Positions 24,814-33,478 are shown, counted from the stretch's first letter. The stretch is DNA of 64,000 bases from CAIYWZ01 sp964497925 (GCA_964497925.1 CAZCFE010000005.1:1-64000); one strand, 5' to 3'. Numbers and translations are program-made. Notes: a model not told the origin generated them from the sequence alone.

Positions 24814-25976
24814 ATATTTTACCTTTTTTGGTGTTCGCTCTTTCAACAATTGTAACCTTGTCGGTTGATATTTATCTACCTGCCATTCCTGTGATCAAAG
24901 AATACTTTTCATCAGGTGAACACGTGACTCAAATGAGTTTTGGTCTTGGATTTTTGGCTTGTAGCATTGGAGGCCTTATTTTTGGGCCTTTATCTGACCG
25001 CATAGGAAGACGCCCCGTCATTATTGCAACAGCTGGGTTAACAACCTTAGGATGCTTGCTATGCGCATATTCAACTTCAATTTACATGTTTAATTTTGCA
25101 AGATTTATCCAATGTATTGGTGTTGGAGCAAATTGGGTGTTGGTATATGCCATTTTAGCTGAAAGTTACGATGAATCTAAATCTGCAATGATGGTTTCTT
25201 ATATGGGAACCCTGCACACAGCAACTTATATTATCGCGCCTATCTTGGGGGGGCAAATTACATCATACTTTGGATGGAAATGGTGTTTTTTATTTGTAGC
25301 TTCTTTACTGGGGCCCTTAACATTAGTTGTGATAAGGTTTTTTCCAGAAACAATGCGTGATGAAAATCATCATTCTTTAGTAAAAACATACACGCAATTT
25401 ATTCATATGATCAAAAACCCTTATTTTATGACATTAGGCTTGGTATTAAGCTTAACCATTGGTGCGCTACTAGTTCCTTTCTCATCCTTGCCTGAAATTT
25501 TTAAAAAATTTGGAATCTATGAATCTTCTTTTGGTCTATTTTTAGGAACAATTCCGGTTGCTGAAACATTAACCACATTTTTAACAAGACCTTTGTTACG
25601 AAAATACGGTCTTGATTTTGTACTCAAGGCTGGTCTTATAACATCACTTCTTGGAGGAATATCTTTCTTTTTAGTAATTTTATTAGTCCCAAATCCGTAC
25701 GCAATTATGGCATCTTTGGCATTATTCTCCATGTCACTTCCAATGATGTTTCCACCAGTTATTGCTAAATGCCTTAAGGTTTTTCCAAATCAAAAAGGGA
25801 CAGCTTCTGCACTATTAAGCTCCTTTCGTTATCTTGTGATTGGACTGTGCGCTATTCTTGGTAGTGGAGTTTACAATGGAACTCTTTTACCATCAGCCAT
25901 TTGCATGATGTTCATTTCGGCATTAGCAGTCATGATGTGGAAAACCAGCATTAGTAAGGCGCCTGTTCATGTCTGA
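24810..25976 (+). CDS. MFS exporter, Bcr/CflA drug-resistance family
   Basis: A 388-residue inner-membrane transporter with about 12 membrane segments. The start FALSTIVTLSVDIYLPAIPV and the motif A segment GLIFGPLSDRIGRRPVIIA are the MFS DHA1/Bcr-CflA pattern. The second half has FRYLVIGLCAILGSG. Relatives export bicyclomycin, chloramphenicol or small molecules; the substrate here is unknown. Its ATG overlaps the infC stop (ATGA), and its stop overlaps the following GNAT gene by eight bases, so it is co-translated in a run from thrS. Confidence 0.88.
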   Translation: MNILPFLVFALSTIVTLSVDIYLPAIPVIKEYFSSGEHVTQMSFGLGFLACSIGGLIFGPLSDRIGRRPVIIATAGLTTLGCLLCAYSTSIYMFNFARFIQCIGVGANWVLVYAILAESYDESKSAMMVSYMGTLHTATYIIAPILGGQITSYFGWKWCFLFVASLLGPLTLVVIRFFPETMRDENHHSLVKTYTQFIHMIKNPYFMTLGLVLSLTIGALLVPFSSLPEIFKKFGIYESSFGLFLGTIPVAETLTTFLTRPLLRKYGLDFVLKAGLITSLLGGISFFLVILLVPNPYAIMASLALFSMSLPMMFPPVIAKCLKVFPNQKGTASALLSSFRYLVIGLCAILGSGVYNGTLLPSAICMMFISALAVMMWKTSISKAPVHV

Positions 25977-26445
25977 TGATATCGTCTATAAAGAACTTCA
26001 AGATCATGAAGAACAATTAGCAGGGGATTTTTTACACACCAATGATGATGGTTTTGCATATCTAGCGCTACTTGGAATGGATCAAGATCATGTCTTCACC
26101 TTAGGAGCATTTCATCAAGATAAAATCATAGGTCTTTTTCAAGCATCGTGCGTTGAGGAAGACGCAGACATCATCACAATTGCAGTTTCCACCGCTTATC
26201 GCAGAAAAGGCGTAGCAAAAGAATTATGGGATAAATTTCTAGAATTAAAGCCTCAAATTGAGACTGTCATCTTAGAAGTTTCTGTTAAAAATATTCAAGC
26301 GGTTTTGTTTTATGAGAAAATTGGCTTCACTGAACATGGATTACGTCACTCTTATTACAAAGATCTCAAAACTGGTGAGATAACTGATGCATCTGTGATG
26401 GTTTATAATCGATTGGATGATCTTGTTGGCGAAATTGTTTTCTAA
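25969..26445 (+). CDS. GNAT family N-acetyltransferase
   Basis: A 158-residue acetyl-CoA-dependent acetyltransferase of the GNAT fold. The acetyl-CoA binding motif A is clear: IAVSTAYRRKGVAKELWDKFLE (R-R-x-G-V/A), followed by motif B with NIQAVLFYEKIGFTEHG. The domain layout is close to RimI-type N-acetyltransferases, but the substrate cannot be told from sequence. Its last 29 bases overlap the start of the desulfurase gene. It may be part of the thrS-iscS transcription unit. Confidence 0.85.
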   Translation: MSDDIVYKELQDHEEQLAGDFLHTNDDGFAYLALLGMDQDHVFTLGAFHQDKIIGLFQASCVEEDADIITIAVSTAYRRKGVAKELWDKFLELKPQIETVILEVSVKNIQAVLFYEKIGFTEHGLRHSYYKDLKTGEITDASVMVYNRLDDLVGEIVF

Positions 26446-27526
26446 AAAAATTTACTTCGATCACAACGCCACGACCCCTTTTAAAAAAAAGGCTCAGGAT
26501 GTTTTTATTCAGGCTTTAAGTGATTTTGGAAATCCGTCTTCTATTCACAGCTTTGGTAGAGACATTAAGAATAAAATCAATGCGGCAACAAAAAAAATCG
26601 GTGATCTTTTAGGCATAGCTCCTTCTAGGATTATTTTTACAAGCGGCGGAACTGAATCAAATAATATGGCAATGTTTGCACTTTCTGACCCAAAAATAGC
26701 CATCTCCCCTTTTGAACACCCATCTATCACCGCAGCAGCAAATAATTCAAGAATAATTCAAATTTCAAATTCTGGTTTATTAAATTTGGAATCAATAGAT
26801 AGTTCTTGTGACTTAATCAGCGTTTGCCTGGCGCATAATGAAACTGGAATCATACAAGATTTAGAAGCTGTTTTAGACATTGCAAAACATCATGAAATAT
26901 GTGTTCATACCGATGCCGTCCAAGCATTAGGGCGTATTGAAATTTCACAAAAAATTCTAAGCTCTCATATGATCAGTCTATCCTCACATAAGATTGGGGG
27001 GCCTTTAGGATTGGGGATATTGATTATTCCGGAAGAACACAAATTCCAACCTCTAATTCAGGGCGGGGGACAGCAAAAAGGAATGCGCTCTGGAACTCAA
27101 AACTATCCAGCTATTATATCTTTTGCCTGCGCCTTAGAAGAATCCATAAATTCTATTCAGGAATGGGAAAAAGTAGAAATTCTGCGTAATTATTTGGAAG
27201 ATGAAATTTTAAAAATTTCCTCTGATACTCAAATAATTGGCAAGAATATGACTCGTCTTCCAAATACATCCTTATTTTCAATGCCAGGGGTTGATAGCAT
27301 GACACAAGTTGTTGCTTTTGACCTAGAAAGAATCGCGGTAAGTGCAGGGTCTGCCTGTTCTTCAGGAACAGTTAGAGAATCTAGCTTACTTAAAACTATG
27401 CAAATCCCTCAAAAACATGTAAAATCCATATTAAGATTAAGCTTAGGTCTAGAAAATACAAAGGAAGAGATAGATCATTTTATTAAAATTTGGTCTAAAA
27501 TTTACAATAGCAAAAGGAATATATAA
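26417..27526 (+). CDS. Cysteine desulfurase, NifS/IscS-like (first of two)
   Basis: A 369-residue PLP enzyme that takes sulfur from cysteine. Motifs: YFDHNATTPFKKKAQDVF, GNPSSIHSFGRD, FTSGGTESNNMAMF, CVHTDAVQALGRIEI, and SLSSHKIGGPLGLGIL with the PLP Lys. The active-site loop has SAGSACSSGTVRESS. It is slightly shorter than IscS and more divergent. The start at 26417 lies inside the GNAT gene; the N-terminal MILLAKLFSK may not all be native. It directly precedes the iscS-like gene with no gap. Rickettsial genomes also carry such a tandem, where the first copy is a divergent paralog. Confidence 0.92.
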   Translation: MILLAKLFSKKIYFDHNATTPFKKKAQDVFIQALSDFGNPSSIHSFGRDIKNKINAATKKIGDLLGIAPSRIIFTSGGTESNNMAMFALSDPKIAISPFEHPSITAAANNSRIIQISNSGLLNLESIDSSCDLISVCLAHNETGIIQDLEAVLDIAKHHEICVHTDAVQALGRIEISQKILSSHMISLSSHKIGGPLGLGILIIPEEHKFQPLIQGGGQQKGMRSGTQNYPAIISFACALEESINSIQEWEKVEILRNYLEDEILKISSDTQIIGKNMTRLPNTSLFSMPGVDSMTQVVAFDLERIAVSAGSACSSGTVRESSLLKTMQIPQKHVKSILRLSLGLENTKEEIDHFIKIWSKIYNSKRNI

Positions 27527-28771
27527 ATGACAAATCCAATGTACAATACAATTTTTGATGGTATTGACTATACATATCTTGATTATCAAGCAACAACCCC
27601 CATGGATCCAAGAGTTCTTGATGCAATGCTGCCCTATTTTAATACCCATTTTGGAAATCCACACTCACGTAACCATATTTATGGCTGGAACGCTGAAAAT
27701 GCTGTTGAAAAAGCAAGATTTGAGATCGCCAACTTAATTGGAGCCAATCCAAAAGAGGTTATCTTTACCAGCGGCGCAACAGAATCAAACAATCTTGCTT
27801 TAAAAGGAGTTGCAGAGTTCTATGGAGATAAGAAACGCCATATTATCACGACTGTAACAGAACATAAGTGCGTCCTTGAAGCATGCCGCTATTTAGAAGG
27901 AAAAGGTTTTGATGTAACCTATCTTCCAGTCTTAAAATCTGGGTTAATCGATCTTGACCTTCTTGAAAAGGAAATACGAGAAGATACATTTTTAGTATCA
28001 ATCATGGCGGTAAACAATGAAATAGGCGTAATTCAACCACTCGAAAAAATTGGGAAATTGTGTAGATCAAAAGGAGTTTTCTTTCACACCGATGCCGCGC
28101 AAGCTTTTGGCAAAATACCATTAGATGTTAAGGCAATGAATATCGATTTGATGAGCATCTCAGGACATAAAATTTATGGACCTAAAGGAATAGGTGCTCT
28201 ATACGTTGGGAAACAACCGCGTGTAAGGCTTAAAGCACAAATTCATGGCGGAGATCAAGAACGTGGAATGCGCTCCGGAACAACAGCAACGCCTCTTTGT
28301 GTGGGGCTTGGAAAGGCTGCTGAATTGGCTTTTTCTCAAATGAAATCAGATCATGCTCGTATTCTTGAATTACGTAATTACTTTTATCAAAAACTGACAA
28401 ACAGCCTTGAATCAATAACGCTAAACGGCGATTTTGATGCACGTATAGCAGAGAATTTAAACATTAGCTTTTCCGGAGTTGAAGGTGAAGGAGTCATGGC
28501 AGGCATGAAGTCATTATGTCTTTCTTCAGGATCCGCCTGCACATCTGCCTCATTAGAACCATCGTATGTACTGCGCGCACTTGGTGTTGAGGAAGAAATG
28601 GCTCACAGTTCACTACGCGTTGGATTTGGACGCTTTACAACAAAAGATGAAGTAGAATTTGCTGCCAATCTTATTATTGAATCTGTTAAACGTTTGCGTG
28701 ATATGAGTCCTTTATGGGAAATGATGCAAGAAGGGATCGATCTTAAATCAATCCAATGGTCAGATCATTAA
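27527..28771 (+). CDS. iscS: Cysteine desulfurase IscS
   Basis: A 414-residue PLP enzyme, the main sulfur donor for iron-sulfur clusters and thionucleosides. Clear motifs: LDYQATTPMDPRVLDAM, GNPHSRNHIYGWNAE, FTSGATESNNLALKG, FFHTDAAQAFGKIPLDV, ISGHKIYGPKGIGALYV with the PLP-binding Lys, and CLSSGSACTSASLEPSYVL with the catalytic Cys. Length is IscS-like. It begins immediately after the first desulfurase. iscU, iscA and hscBA, the usual partners, do not follow here. Confidence 0.96.
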   Translation: MTNPMYNTIFDGIDYTYLDYQATTPMDPRVLDAMLPYFNTHFGNPHSRNHIYGWNAENAVEKARFEIANLIGANPKEVIFTSGATESNNLALKGVAEFYGDKKRHIITTVTEHKCVLEACRYLEGKGFDVTYLPVLKSGLIDLDLLEKEIREDTFLVSIMAVNNEIGVIQPLEKIGKLCRSKGVFFHTDAAQAFGKIPLDVKAMNIDLMSISGHKIYGPKGIGALYVGKQPRVRLKAQIHGGDQERGMRSGTTATPLCVGLGKAAELAFSQMKSDHARILELRNYFYQKLTNSLESITLNGDFDARIAENLNISFSGVEGEGVMAGMKSLCLSSGSACTSASLEPSYVLRALGVEEEMAHSSLRVGFGRFTTKDEVEFAANLIIESVKRLRDMSPLWEMMQEGIDLKSIQWSDH

Positions 28772-28813
28772 TCACCTTAAATGCAGGCTTGAAAATTAAA
28801 TATAAAATAATTT

Positions 28814-28870
28814 TGCTTTTCTCTTGAATTCTTATAAAAATTTTCTTATATGTATTTCAAGAGAAAGGCA
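28814..28870. repeat. 15-bp inverted repeat upstream of a secreted-protein gene
   Basis: TGCTTTTCTCTTGAA (28814-28828) is complementary to TTCAAGAGAAAGGCA (28856-28870) with one G-U position. The loop is 27 A/T-rich bases. It lies after iscS and before the ATG at 28910. There is no clear T-tract after either arm, so it is more likely a leader hairpin or operator-like element than a terminator. Confidence 0.5.
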
Positions 28871-28909
28871 ATAATGCTCTTCTTGACACAATATAAAGGA
28901 ATCATAACA

Positions 28910-30031
28910 ATGGTAAAGTTGAGCTTAAAAACACTTGCACTTCTTTCTGCTATAATAAACACATCATCTATATCTGTTTTTGGGTCTGAACAAGATTCCT
29001 TTTTCACACAAGAAAATGGCGGAATTATTTTTCATGAATCCACTTATAAAGCATGTTTGAGCAAAATTAACGTGGCTATCGATGGACAAGTAAAAGTTTC
29101 TGATGAATATAAAATGCTTGAAACAATAATGAGTCATTCTTTGGGTCAAGTGAGAATTACCTCTAGCAAAAAACGTACATCCCCATCAGAACAAGAAGAA
29201 CTAGATGCTGACTCAACAAATAGAAACTTAAATACTTTTAAATCACATTATGGTGAATATCTCACAAAAGCCGCAATTGAAAACAACGAATCCATATTAA
29301 GATATTTATATCCAGGAATCGGGAATGGGTGGGCTACACAAGAGCTTCTCAGCAGTCTTCTTGATAAAAATGAGTCTTTTGATACCACTTTATTTAATAT
29401 TATTCTTGAAGACTTCACTCAAAACGTAATTTCTTCAAATCAAATATTAAGAATCATCAATGAACTTAATTATTCAAGTCACTCAGGCGTCAACTATTTT
29501 GACAAGTTTTTTAAGCAAGTTCTTGATTTGTTGAATCAAAGAAAAATCGAATTTCTCAGAGTTGAAGAATTAATTTTCTCATCAGAACTCGATCATTCCT
29601 CAAGTGATGGTGCAAGGCCTACAATACCAACTTTCTCCATAAAACTCGAGGAATTTTCCCCAGGCATGAGAAGAAACGCGTTTATGATCCCTCATATGAA
29701 CTCATTCTTCGTAAAAGTCGCAGAGGCCTCTGAAGAGCTACCAGACTCGACTTATGCGGCAAGCGTCTTTAAAAGAATACCTTTGCTAAACATGGATAGA
29801 TCTTTGATTTCAAGCCTTAAAACAGCAGGTATTAACGATCTATACTATACTTTTATCTTAGCTCAAATGTTAACTGGCGCACCAGAGACACAGGAAGTTG
29901 ATTTCGTGAGGAATTTAGCACAAGATTTAGCAATCGATATTCTTCCTTTTGTTAAAAAGAGACACAAGAAAGATAACGACATCTCACAAGAGACAATAAA
30001 CATTCTTACTATGGACAGAAATTCAAAATAA
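28910..30031 (+). CDS. Exported protein of unknown function
   Basis: A 373-residue protein that I do not recognise. I use the ATG at 28910, which has an AAAGGA ribosome binding site nearby and begins directly with a signal peptide (VKLSLKTLALLSAIINTSS, cleavage near VFG|SEQD); an ATG at 28850 would add 20 unlikely residues. The mature part is helical and mixed-charge, with only one cysteine, and shows no repeats or membrane segments. KKRTSPSEQEELDADST (about 84-100) is a low-complexity polar linker. It has its own spacing from iscS and is closed by a good intrinsic terminator. It is a candidate secreted or periplasmic protein. Confidence 0.75.
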   Translation: MVKLSLKTLALLSAIINTSSISVFGSEQDSFFTQENGGIIFHESTYKACLSKINVAIDGQVKVSDEYKMLETIMSHSLGQVRITSSKKRTSPSEQEELDADSTNRNLNTFKSHYGEYLTKAAIENNESILRYLYPGIGNGWATQELLSSLLDKNESFDTTLFNIILEDFTQNVISSNQILRIINELNYSSHSGVNYFDKFFKQVLDLLNQRKIEFLRVEELIFSSELDHSSSDGARPTIPTFSIKLEEFSPGMRRNAFMIPHMNSFFVKVAEASEELPDSTYAASVFKRIPLLNMDRSLISSLKTAGINDLYYTFILAQMLTGAPETQEVDFVRNLAQDLAIDILPFVKKRHKKDNDISQETINILTMDRNSK

Positions 30032-30066
30032 TCAATATAAAATTGGTTATCTATCACAGAAAAATT

Positions 30067-30097
30067 ATAGGCGTGGAAGGTTTTCATGCCTATTTTT
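30067..30097 (+). terminator. Intrinsic terminator after the secreted-protein gene
   Basis: A 9-bp stem (ATAGGCGTG 30067-30075 with CATGCCTAT 30085-30093, one G-T pair), a 9-base loop and a run of five T (30093-30097). It sits 36 bases after the stop at 30031, just before the promoter at 30101. Confidence 0.75.
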
Positions 30098-30100
30098 CTA

Positions 30101-30129
30101 TTGAGTTCAAACCACGTTCATTGTATAAT
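30101..30129 (+). promoter_or_regulatory. Promoter of the HIT-serS operon
   Basis: TTGAGT (30101-30106), a 17-base spacer and a perfect TATAAT (30124-30129). It lies 33 bases before the ATG at 30163 and just after a terminator. Confidence 0.75.
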
Positions 30130-30162
30130 CAAAGTTCTTAATAATTACCAAAAGGCCTAAAG

Positions 30163-30513
30163 ATGTATGATGATAATAACGTGTTTGCCAAAATATTAAA
30201 AGACGCTATACCTTGCAAAAAAGTTTACGAGGATGATTTTGCTTTGTCTTTTTATGATGCCTTCCCTAAAGCACAAACTCATGTATTGGTTATTCCAAAA
30301 GGGCCTTATATTTCTTATTGTCATTTCCTAGAAAACGCACAAGAAGAAGACATTCTAGGATTTTACAAAGCTTTAAAAAAAACTGTAGATATCTTGAATC
30401 TAAAAGGCTCAGGTTTTAGGCTTATTTCAAATTCAGGGATCAATGGTTCTCAAGAAGTGCCTCATTTCCATGTGCACATTTTAGGCGGCGAAAAACTCAA
30501 GCCCATGATTTGA
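30163..30513 (+). CDS. HIT family protein (HinT-like)
   Basis: A 116-residue histidine triad protein, a purine nucleoside phosphoramidase-type hydrolase. It begins FAKILKDAIPCKKVYEDDFAL, has QTHVLVIPK, and ends with the catalytic HIT motif H-F-H-V-H-I-L-G-G. Length fits HinT. The stop overlaps the codon frame leading into serS, and the gene has its own promoter. It is the first gene of a run HIT-serS-M23-TM-lipoprotein. Confidence 0.94.
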   Translation: MYDDNNVFAKILKDAIPCKKVYEDDFALSFYDAFPKAQTHVLVIPKGPYISYCHFLENAQEEDILGFYKALKKTVDILNLKGSGFRLISNSGINGSQEVPHFHVHILGGEKLKPMI

Positions 30514-30533
30514 GAAAAATAACGGAGAAAAGT

Positions 30534-31802
30534 ATGTTAGACATTAAATTCATCAGAGAAAACGGGAACGAGTTCGATCAAGGCCTTAGCAAAAGAGGAG
30601 CTTCTCCTTTATCCAGTGAGCTATTAGAACTTGATACTCGCTATCGATCCGTTTTAACCCAAGTTCAAAGTTTATTATCTTCCCGCAATCAACTGGCCAA
30701 AGACATTGGAAGCGCAAAGGCAAACGGCCAAGACACAGCCCCTTTTCTTGAGTTAAGCGCCAAAATTAAAGAGCAAATCCCTCTTTTAGAGGAAGAAGAA
30801 AGAACATTAAAAATACAACTAGATGCAAAACTTTCATGCATTCCAAATATACCAGCATTTGATGTTCCACTTGGAAAAGACGAACACGATAATCAAGTTA
30901 TTCGAACATTTGGCACGCCCCGTGTTTTTGATTTCACCCCTCTTTCTCACGAAGATCTAGGCGCAAAAACAGGAATGATGGACTTTGAAACCGCAGCTAA
31001 AATGTCAGGTGCGCGTTTTGTGGTTTTACAAAAAGGATTGGCCAAACTTGAGCGGGCGCTTACACAATTCATGCTTGATTCACACACAAAAAATTTTGGA
31101 TACACAGAAGTTTCTCCTCCTCTTCTTGTAAAAGCTGACACTCTTTTTGGAACAGGTCTTCTCCCAAAATTTGAAGAAGATTTGTTTAAAACGACCAGTG
31201 ATTATTATCTTATCCCAACTGCAGAAGTTTCCCTGACAAGTCTTGTGCGTGAATCTATTCTGGATGAATCTGATCTACCATTACGCTTTACAGCAAATAC
31301 CCCCTGTTTTCGTCAAGAAGCAGGGTCGGCAGGAAGAGACACACGCGGCATGATTCGTCAGCATCAATTTTATAAAGTTGAGATGGTTTCCATCACCAAG
31401 CCAGAAGAATCACAAAACGAGCATCATCGCATGATAAACGCAGCTGAGGAAATTCTCAAGAAATTAAATCTTCCCTACAGGCTCATGCTTTTATGTTCAG
31501 GAGACATGGGTTTTCAATCGAACAAAACATACGATCTTGAAGTTTGGCTACCTTCACAAAATACATATCGCGAAATTTCAAGCTGTTCTAATTGTGGGGA
31601 TTTTCAAGCACGAAGAATGAACACACGATACAAATCTAGCACAGAAGGAACAAAAAACATATTTGTACACACGCTTAATGGATCAGGCCTTGCTGTTGGG
31701 CGAACACTTATTGCTGTGATGGAGAATTACCAACAAGAAAATGGTACAATTATAATACCGGAAATCTTACGTCCATATATGAATGGAATGGAGTCTATAT
31801 AA
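30534..31802 (+). CDS. serS: Seryl-tRNA synthetase
   Basis: A 422-residue class II synthetase that charges tRNA-Ser (and tRNA-Sec where present). The first ~110 residues form the coiled-coil arm with LLSSRNQLAKDIGSAKANG. The catalytic domain shows LIPTAEVSLTSLVRESIL, FRQEAGSAGRDTRGMIRQHQF and the C-terminal motif 3 region GSGLAVGRTLIAVMENYQ. I chose the ATG at 30534, with GGAG seven bases upstream, because the family begins MLDIKFIREN; the reading from 30510 would add eight residues. It ends in a TAATG overlap with the next gene. Confidence 0.97.
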   Translation: MLDIKFIRENGNEFDQGLSKRGASPLSSELLELDTRYRSVLTQVQSLLSSRNQLAKDIGSAKANGQDTAPFLELSAKIKEQIPLLEEEERTLKIQLDAKLSCIPNIPAFDVPLGKDEHDNQVIRTFGTPRVFDFTPLSHEDLGAKTGMMDFETAAKMSGARFVVLQKGLAKLERALTQFMLDSHTKNFGYTEVSPPLLVKADTLFGTGLLPKFEEDLFKTTSDYYLIPTAEVSLTSLVRESILDESDLPLRFTANTPCFRQEAGSAGRDTRGMIRQHQFYKVEMVSITKPEESQNEHHRMINAAEEILKKLNLPYRLMLLCSGDMGFQSNKTYDLEVWLPSQNTYREISSCSNCGDFQARRMNTRYKSSTEGTKNIFVHTLNGSGLAVGRTLIAVMENYQQENGTIIIPEILRPYMNGMESI

Positions 31803-32617
31803 TGAAGTATTACATCTTATTTCTATCCTCTTTATTGATTTCATCTTGCACAGGAAGGATTGAGCCTCCCGCCCCTGTTGATGATAAACAAGAAGAAATG
31901 TTCGGCCCCAAGGAAATGAGCAAGAAACTAAAACAAGAACAAATGATCGCAGCTTTAATTGAAAAATATGGCCTTCATTCTGATAGCACACAACATTCCA
32001 ATACAGGCTGGGATGTTGCGGATATAAGCACTGAAACTCAAGAAATTCAAGCCCCAATCATCCAAGAGGATTCTCTTCCAAAACCCCTTAAAAAAGCACC
32101 TCCGCCTATTATGGAAACGCAGGTGAGCCCTCCGGCTGCCGAACAAGAAGAAAAAGAAACTACAGAACCTGTAAAAACAGATACTGGAATCCAAGCTCCA
32201 ATAACAACTATAAACTCTTCATCAGAAATGATTTGGCCAGTAAAAGGAAATATCATCAAAACTTACGGACCTGAAAAAGATGGAACATCAAGTGATGGAA
32301 TCAGCATTCAAGCAAAAGAAGGAACACCTGTTCTTGCTGTTGCTGATGGAACGGTTGCATACTCGACGAATAAACTGAGCGGTCTTGGCAACTTGATTTT
32401 TGTCACCCATCCTAATGGTTTTATAAGCGTTTATGCACATTTAAAAAAGATCCATGTTTCCAAAGGTGACGCTGTGACACAAGGAACAAGTCTTGGAACT
32501 GTTGGAAAAACAGGCACTGTAAAAACAGCGCAGCTTTATTTCGAACTGCGAAAAAAAGAAAAAGGGAAAGTTGCAAGCTTTGATCCGATGAAAATATTAA
32601 AAGGGAAAAATTCATGA
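31802..32617 (+). CDS. Lipoprotein with degenerate M23 domain, NlpD/EnvC-like
   Basis: A 271-residue lipoprotein: signal with lipobox I-S-S-C near residue 16, a Pro/Glu-rich linker, then a C-terminal M23 (LytM-like) fold (about 140-260). The metal ligands normally found in M23 endopeptidases are lost: the H-x-G-x-D motif reads S164-D-G-I-S168, and the final H-x-H reads Q244-L-Y246. The fold itself is preserved (PVLAVADGTVAYS, GNLIFVTHPNGFISVYAHL, GTVGKTGTVKTAQLYFELR). This resembles non-catalytic activators such as NlpD or EnvC, which stimulate amidases at division. Periplasmic, lipid-anchored. Overlaps serS by one base and the next gene by four. Confidence 0.85.
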   Translation: MKYYILFLSSLLISSCTGRIEPPAPVDDKQEEMFGPKEMSKKLKQEQMIAALIEKYGLHSDSTQHSNTGWDVADISTETQEIQAPIIQEDSLPKPLKKAPPPIMETQVSPPAAEQEEKETTEPVKTDTGIQAPITTINSSSEMIWPVKGNIIKTYGPEKDGTSSDGISIQAKEGTPVLAVADGTVAYSTNKLSGLGNLIFVTHPNGFISVYAHLKKIHVSKGDAVTQGTSLGTVGKTGTVKTAQLYFELRKKEKGKVASFDPMKILKGKNS

Positions 32618-33033
32618 ACTTTCTTTTCAAAAATAAATCAGTCAAGCCAAATTCTGTAAACTTTGATGAGAACACCCCATTGCCAGGGTTTTTGAAAACA
32701 GAGCCCAGCTTTAATATGGATTACCCACTTCCAGAACAAGAACCCGTTACGAAAGAAACCTCACAATTTTCAAAACCACTGAACACGCCTTCTCCTACAT
32801 TTCCACCTTCTTATACAACAGAAAGAAAAGGTCCTCTAACAATTCATCTTTCTCACTCAGGAATGTTGGGAATTTTGTTTGCACTTTTATTATTGGGAGT
32901 GCTGTTCTTTATGGCCGGATTTTTATCTGGCATGATGACAACAGAATATGCGGCCACCCGATCAAGCGTTTCTTCCCCGCTCAAAAAACCTTCTGAAGCC
33001 ATTATCGATTCTCAAGGAGACGACAATGTTTAA
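32614..33033 (+). CDS. Small single-pass membrane protein, function unknown
   Basis: A 139-residue protein that I do not recognise. It has a polar, Pro/Ser/Thr-rich N-terminal stretch (about 1-80), one transmembrane segment near 84-106 (GMLGILFALLLLGVLFFMAG), and a short polar tail. No signal peptide, so the N-terminal part is probably cytoplasmic and the tail periplasmic. It overlaps both neighbours (ATGA with the M23 gene, eight bases with the lipoprotein gene). Translation is therefore tightly coupled to both. It could be a membrane-anchoring partner of the lipoprotein; this is inference. Confidence 0.75.
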   Translation: MNFLFKNKSVKPNSVNFDENTPLPGFLKTEPSFNMDYPLPEQEPVTKETSQFSKPLNTPSPTFPPSYTTERKGPLTIHLSHSGMLGILFALLLLGVLFFMAGFLSGMMTTEYAATRSSVSSPLKKPSEAIIDSQGDDNV

Positions 33034-33475
33034 ATTTCTAATCTTGGCCTTTGCTTTATGCTCATGCTCAAAACCAACCTCTTTTTTGGGCAACGTGGGC
33101 GTTTTTCTTGAAAGCATCACAATTGTCTCAGAGCCTAAAATGAATCAAGACTCAGCAACGCCTGTTGATGTTGTGATCATTTATGATCCAAATCTTTTAG
33201 AACAAATCTTAAAACTCAGTGCGAATGATTACTTCATTAAAAAACAACAGCTTTTAAAAGACAACGCCGGATTAATGGAGGCGATTTCTTTTGAAGTTGT
33301 CCCTGGCCAAGTCATTCCAGACACAACAGTAACATTATCTCATCCAAACGGTGAAGGCGCAATTATATTTGCAAATTACAGCACCCCAGGCGATCATCGT
33401 TTTAAACTAGGACGTCAACAAACCATCCTTATTCGGATGAAACCTGAAAGCGTATCGATTGAGCCAGAAAGTTAA
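33026..33475 (+). CDS. Small lipoprotein, TssJ-like (T6SS) candidate
   Basis: A 149-residue lipoprotein. I use the ATG at 33026 with AAGGAGA seven bases upstream; a longer reading from 32948 gives a non-signal N-terminus. The signal MFKFLILAFALCSC has lipobox L-C-S-C at 11-14. The mature domain resembles TssJ (SciN family): an I-T-I-V-S-E-P-x-M-N-Q-D-S strand, then TPVDVVIIYDPNLLEQIL, ANDYFIKKQQLLKD, SFEVVPGQVIPDTTVTL and a final R-x-x-x-I strand. TssJ is the outer-membrane lipoprotein of the T6SS trans-envelope complex. The match is by pattern, not identity, so this is a hypothesis; tssF and tssG elsewhere in the window make it plausible. Confidence 0.6.
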   Translation: MFKFLILAFALCSCSKPTSFLGNVGVFLESITIVSEPKMNQDSATPVDVVIIYDPNLLEQILKLSANDYFIKKQQLLKDNAGLMEAISFEVVPGQVIPDTTVTLSHPNGEGAIIFANYSTPGDHRFKLGRQQTILIRMKPESVSIEPES

Positions 33476-33478
33476 AAC

